From NCBI RefSeq assembly GCF_964656455.1, contig NC_135716.1, positions 106,610,389-106,674,388 of the forward strand: 64,000 nucleotides of DNA. Direction: 5' to 3'. Source of the stretch: Halichoerus grypus (taxonomy: Eukaryota > Chordata > Mammalia > Carnivora > Phocidae). Positions 60,210 to 64,000 of this stretch are shown piece after piece; position 1 is the stretch's first letter, and the number at the start of each line of letters is the position of its first letter. The translations under genes and the position numbers were made by a program. The notes beneath the pieces were generated by a model. The model was not told the origin of the DNA. It ran no database searches and saw nothing but the letters and a program-made list of their open reading frames with translations.

Positions 60210-60416
60210 ATGATCCAGAGGAAAGATCCTGAGTTTTAGGGTTTGAAAGTTCTAGGATTAAATCCTAGATTTTCCACGGTACAGGCTGAAATATTGGGCA
60301 AATTATCTAACTTCTCTGTGCCCAGGTTCCTCATCTTTAAAAAACTGTTGCAAGGGTATATGTAGGAGAGTGCCCTCCACGATATATGCACACCACAGGT
60401 GCCCACTGAATGTGAA
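60210..60416 (+). mobile_element. MIR SINE
   Basis: 'gatccagaggaaagatcctg', 'ggattaaatcctagattttc', 'ggcaaattatctaacttctc', 'gtgcccaggttcctcatctt'. Confidence 0.75.
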
Positions 60417-60539
60417 TTTCCCTACTTCCTTACACGACATTGTGTTTTTGTATCCTTAAATACTTTGCACCCTGTATTTGTATAGTTGTGGACCCTGATA
60501 TGAAGTAAAAGGACAAGAATGCCATTAGGTGTCCACAGA

Positions 60540-61480
60540 GTTAAGTGACAATTTTAACCCAAGGAGGAGGCCCTAATTAGATTAATTTGCAGATATAAAT
60601 GTAGGCCATTCAGTCGAGATGGTTGATTATTTCGAAAGAAGATCTTCCTTTGCAGAAGGACAGAACCCTACCAGAAAACAAACTCCCTTTCATGTTGTTC
60701 TTAGCCAAGAGCAGATGTCTGGCAATATGAAAACGGAGTGGTTACTTTCACAAATGAGATCTTTTTTTCTGCAGGCAGCATTGCAAAACTGACTCTGGTT
60801 CCTAGCTGAGGCTTGAAGATTCCTATCTGTGCAGTGTTTTTAGCAGTATTCCTGCAGTTGCATTAAAAGGCACCATGACCTCTTTAAGTGTGTGGAGGAT
60901 CTTCACTGTGCAGTTATAAGGGCTCAGAATTCATAGCTCTTAAACAACCAGCAGGTTCCCAACTCTACTCCTTTGGGAGGTCCAATTAGTCTCTGATTAT
61001 TTGCATATTGGTGTTCCCCTTGCCACCCCTTTTAACCCCATAGCCTTATTCTACTACTGTGAAACATATATTGAGTTTGTCAGGCCATTTTTCCTCCCGA
61101 TGTTTCACATTAGTATTTACTTGGAAAAGGCTCCAGTTTAGCTATACTCACTTGCTCCTAAAGGTAGTGAAGGACTGTTTTACCTAGCGTTGAATATACA
61201 GTAATTTCAGGTACTTTATTAGTATGCATTATTCAAAACTGCCTTTCTCATAGTTTTGCAGACTGAATTACCTATTGTCTGAGCTGGGAAAAGCAGCTCA
61301 AAGGCACCAGCCCTGAGTCGCAACCTATGGTGTAAGCTCAAGCAAGTTCACCAGCCTCCTTTTCAGACATTGACTGTGACTGCTGGTAGACACAATGCGA
61401 GTTTCTTTTTTTTTCCCCTTTCTCTCATTGGGCCCAGCCTTTGCCACAGTCTGGTTTGTTTAAAGCAACATAGCTGTGGA
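60540..61480. promoter_or_regulatory. Unique block, candidate conserved non-coding sequence
   Basis: About 940 bp of complex sequence without recognisable repeats, carrying an inverse octamer 'atttgcat' (60999-61006) and 'attagattaatttgcag' near 60577-60593. A strong acceptor-like 'gatctttttttctgcag' ends at about 60776, but no donor follows at exon distance. Function is inferred weakly. Confidence 0.25.
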
Positions 61481-61887
61481 AGAAACAAAGGAGCTCATAT
61501 TATATGGTCTTGATAGAAGGATCCAGATAATTTACACCAAAAATCTAAAACTGAGATAAAACCCAATTTTTAACTCTATCCATATTGTATTTCAGTTCAG
61601 AGTCCCTCAATTTACAATTCTTGACTAAGTGCCTTACCCATTACATTTCCTGACCTAATCTCAACTCCCCAATCTCCCACTGCCTAGTTTTCTACTTCTA
61701 GGTATGAGTTGCAGAAATGTTTAAATTTTTAAAACTCTGTGGGTTTTATCTTCAGAAATTTGAAAAGCAAAACACTCTAAGGAGCTGACCCTGAAGGTAG
61801 AGCCAGTATGTGTAAGATGCCACTCTTGTCTAAAAAAATTTTTTCCTGAATTGCACAATGTTCATTTTTTATACTGCCTAAGAGCCC

Positions 61888-61980
61888 AGCATCCATCCAT
61901 CCATCCATCCATTCATCATTCATTCAACAAATAATATTAAAAACATACACCAAGCCCTATGCAAGGTGCTCTTATTTCTT
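61888..61980 (-). mobile_element. (ATCC)n plus L2 3' end, antisense
   Basis: The tetranucleotide run 'atccatccatccatccattc' (about 61890-61912) passes into 'attcattcaacaaataatat' and 'ccaagccctatgcaaggtgc', the antisense L2 terminus. Confidence 0.7.
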
Positions 61981-63100
61981 CACAGGTTAAATTCATTTGG
62001 AATAATAAGCCTCTTTTTTTAAGATGCAAATACTAGATACCTGACAGGAATAAACTAGTCTCCAGCCATTTAAACACTGGTGTGAATTAACTCAATCAGA
62101 ACACTTCCTCCTATCTTCAGCTTATATCAGTGAGTGCTACTGATGTCAACTGTGATTATGAAAAGGGGAGGTGAATTAGGAACATAGAAAACTCTGAAAG
62201 GAAAACTTGGCTTAGGACTTGGAGAAAACAAGAATATAGGGTGAATAAATGAGCATAAGGAGACAGAAGAAAGGTATAAAAAAGAAGAGGCAAAAGAATA
62301 CCAAAGACAAACTGGCTGTTTAAATACTTTGTCCAACTCGGTCTAAGAAAGAAAGAGGAAAACAAAACAAAACAAAACAAAAACCTCTCCTTCTTCTCCT
62401 ACCCCTATCATAATGTCCCTCTAATTTTAGCATTTGGATTACAGGCTAGTACTTCCAGGGACATTACTGAATTCCACTAGGGCTAGCCTAGATACCTGAT
62501 TATTGTTAAATTCACTCATCAGACATTTAATGTGAACTACTTACCATGTTCTTTCTATGAGAAAACACCTTCCCAGTCCAAATAAACACATATGCTGTAT
62601 TTTGGAATCCAACCCATTCACTAGATAATTTTGGAAGAAAAATTAAGATTCGTTTGTTCACCTCTTCAGACACTAGGCCTACGAGCGTATCAAGACAAGA
62701 TCTGCATGAAGGGCATCAAGAATAATTAATTTATTTGTTACTTAGGGGCTCTTTAGAGATTATTAACCTAAATTGCCATCTAAGAGTCAATAATGCGTAT
62801 CAGCGAAGGACGATACATTCGAATTTCTACTTACTACTGTTCCGTGAATATTTACTTGAGTAATACAATTTTAATTTCTAGGTTTCACCTTAGACACCAT
62901 AGATACCATAAAGGATGCATTCCAAAGAAGCTGCCAGGCCATGAGCAGAATTTAAAAAGGAATGGTTGGAAAGTGGTTATAGGACCCTTGAAGATCCTCA
63001 CCCTCACCAGGGATATAAAATGGTCAGGTTTTCGAAGACTGAGAGAGGATTTGTGAGAAGGGTCATCGGTGCACTGTGACTGGATGGCAAAGGAGCTATA
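61981..63100. other. Unique sequence with (AAAAC)n
   Basis: (AAAAC)n at about 62360-62383. Frames at 62127-62380 (minus) and 62793-63056 (plus) have no recognisable domain. Confidence 0.4.
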
Positions 63101-63627
63101 TCTCCCTAAGCTCAAGCCTGAAGAGAGGGGCTAAAATGTGTGCTCTGATATGTGTCACCTGGAGTTTGGGAGGCACAGTGGCTAGTTATCTACACATGTC
63201 TGAGTAATCTGAGGGAAGAGACTCGGCTATCAATTAGAGATGGCCAGCAGTGAAAGATCACATGGGATACACCCAGTATGGCTCTGTTCTACTGTTCACA
63301 AGGGCATGGATTCATAAATGTGGATCAGGTAAGTAAGAGCCAATCTGGAACCTGTGAAAATACGGCTGAAGAGGACTGTCTGGAGGGGCAACGTAACCCC
63401 AACTGGGGCACACCTATGAGGGGCTGATGAGGAAAGAACGAGGCAAAGAAGAATGCATCATGTAAGACTCAAATTACCCACACCTTAGGAAGTGAGGTAA
63501 GAAGCTCCCAGAAAGAAACTAACAAAGAGTCCGTGACAGGAATAGCCAGATTTAAACCCCCAATGCCACCTTCCTGCAGCATCAGCCAAATAAGACCTCC
63601 TTGGCCTCTTTCCTACCCTCCCTCCAG

Positions 63628-63677
63628 AACTCTGAGGCTGGTAGCATCAAATACAGCAACGAGCAAGAGAGGAGGAG
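63628..63677 (+). other. Candidate internal exon, 50 nt
   Basis: Preceded by a long pyrimidine tract ending 'tcctaccctccctccag' and followed by a good donor ('gaggag' then 'gtaagaaaga'). Two of three frames are open, so coding status cannot be decided. Another strong donor ('gatcag' then 'gtaagtaaga') ends a possible upstream exon at 63328. This could belong to a long non-coding RNA or a gene whose body lies outside the window. Confidence 0.3.
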
Positions 63678-63807
63678 GTAAGAAAGAGGAGAATTCAAAG
63701 TGCTCTTCTGCAACCAGCCCTTGTGAAGACAGGGAGGACCTCTAACTGTGAAGGAAGGTGGAAGTTTTGATTCTTACGTGAGGCCCTAAGCCTTTCTGAT
63801 TATTCAG

Positions 63808-63985
63808 TGGAGACTGTTTTTGTGACTTAAAGTGGCTGCAGGCTTTTTGTTACTAAGAGTGAATAAAAAAACCTTTGGACTGCAAGAGTTTTTATTCAGG
63901 GTCAGAGGAGGAACTTCTCCCCACTGAATAAATTTTATCAGAGTAGTGGGAGACAAAATAAAGTTGCTTTTGATTACATCCCATG
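63808..63985 (+). other. Candidate terminal exon with poly-A signal
   Basis: An acceptor-like 'cctttctgattattcag' ends at 63807. 'aataaa' lies at 63957-63962, followed by the G/T-rich 'gttgcttttgatt'. A second AATAAA lies near 63926. Together with the 63628-63677 candidate this could be a transcript 3' end. It is based only on signals. Confidence 0.25.
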
Positions 63986-64000
63986 AGTCTTGCTCACTGA

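Noticed and set aside
62127..62380. Acceptor-like 'ctctttctttcttag' on the minus strand with an open frame after it
   Set aside because: No donor at the end of the frame, and the translation is low-complexity Ser/Phe/Leu.

Overview
The window is mammalian nuclear DNA from a carnivoran, most likely an arctoid (bear, seal, mustelid or relative). The evidence is about fifteen tRNA-Lys-derived Can-SINEs. Their heads read 'ggggcgcctgggtggctcag' and their CT-rich/(AAAT)n/poly-A tails match the arctoid type, not the dog SINEC_Cf or cat type. Carnivore-specific L1 3' ends are also present. The DNA is AT-rich, has no CpG island and shows no convincing intact protein-coding gene. It reads as intergenic or deep intronic sequence. 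All family names are from memory of consensus sequences, not from a database search.

Layout. Positions 1-5.1 kb are a mosaic of old LINEs: an L1/HAL1 fragment split by a solo LTR at 1277-1827 with a 5-bp target duplication, then two consecutive L1 3' ends, each carrying or flanked by a SINE. Positions 5.4-13.3 kb hold a MER5-like DNA transposon, an ERV1-type LTR, three SINEs, and two solo LTRs of one family (9844-10322 and 12848-13291), each with a 4-bp target duplication. The same stretch contains an unusual inverted templated rearrangement at 8360-8527, copied from 6675-6727. Positions 14-20 kb carry L1 and a long antisense L2. Positions 20-33 kb are mostly unique sequence with SINEs, a 289-nt uninterrupted purine tract (24199-24487), a hAT-like element, a (GAA)n tract and MIR/L2 relics. 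Positions 33-48 kb are sparse: unique blocks, MIR/L2 relics, a young 5'-truncated L1 with target duplication (47496-47739), and one short minus-strand stretch (41314-41405) with well-formed splice sites. Positions 48-64 kb are dominated by ancient MIR/L2 relics between unique blocks, some of which look like conserved non-coding DNA. They also include a 91-nt near-perfect hairpin (54686-54776) and, at the right edge, splice-like signals ending in a poly-A signal that may be the 3' end of a plus-strand transcript.

No gene products can be shown to work together here. The content is repeat history, a few structure-forming sequences and candidate exons or regulatory elements. Open reading frames in the window are short and mostly lie in SINE antisense strands, purine repeats or LTRs, so none is called as a gene. 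The two candidate exons (41314-41405 minus; 63628-63677 plus) are predictions from splice signals only.
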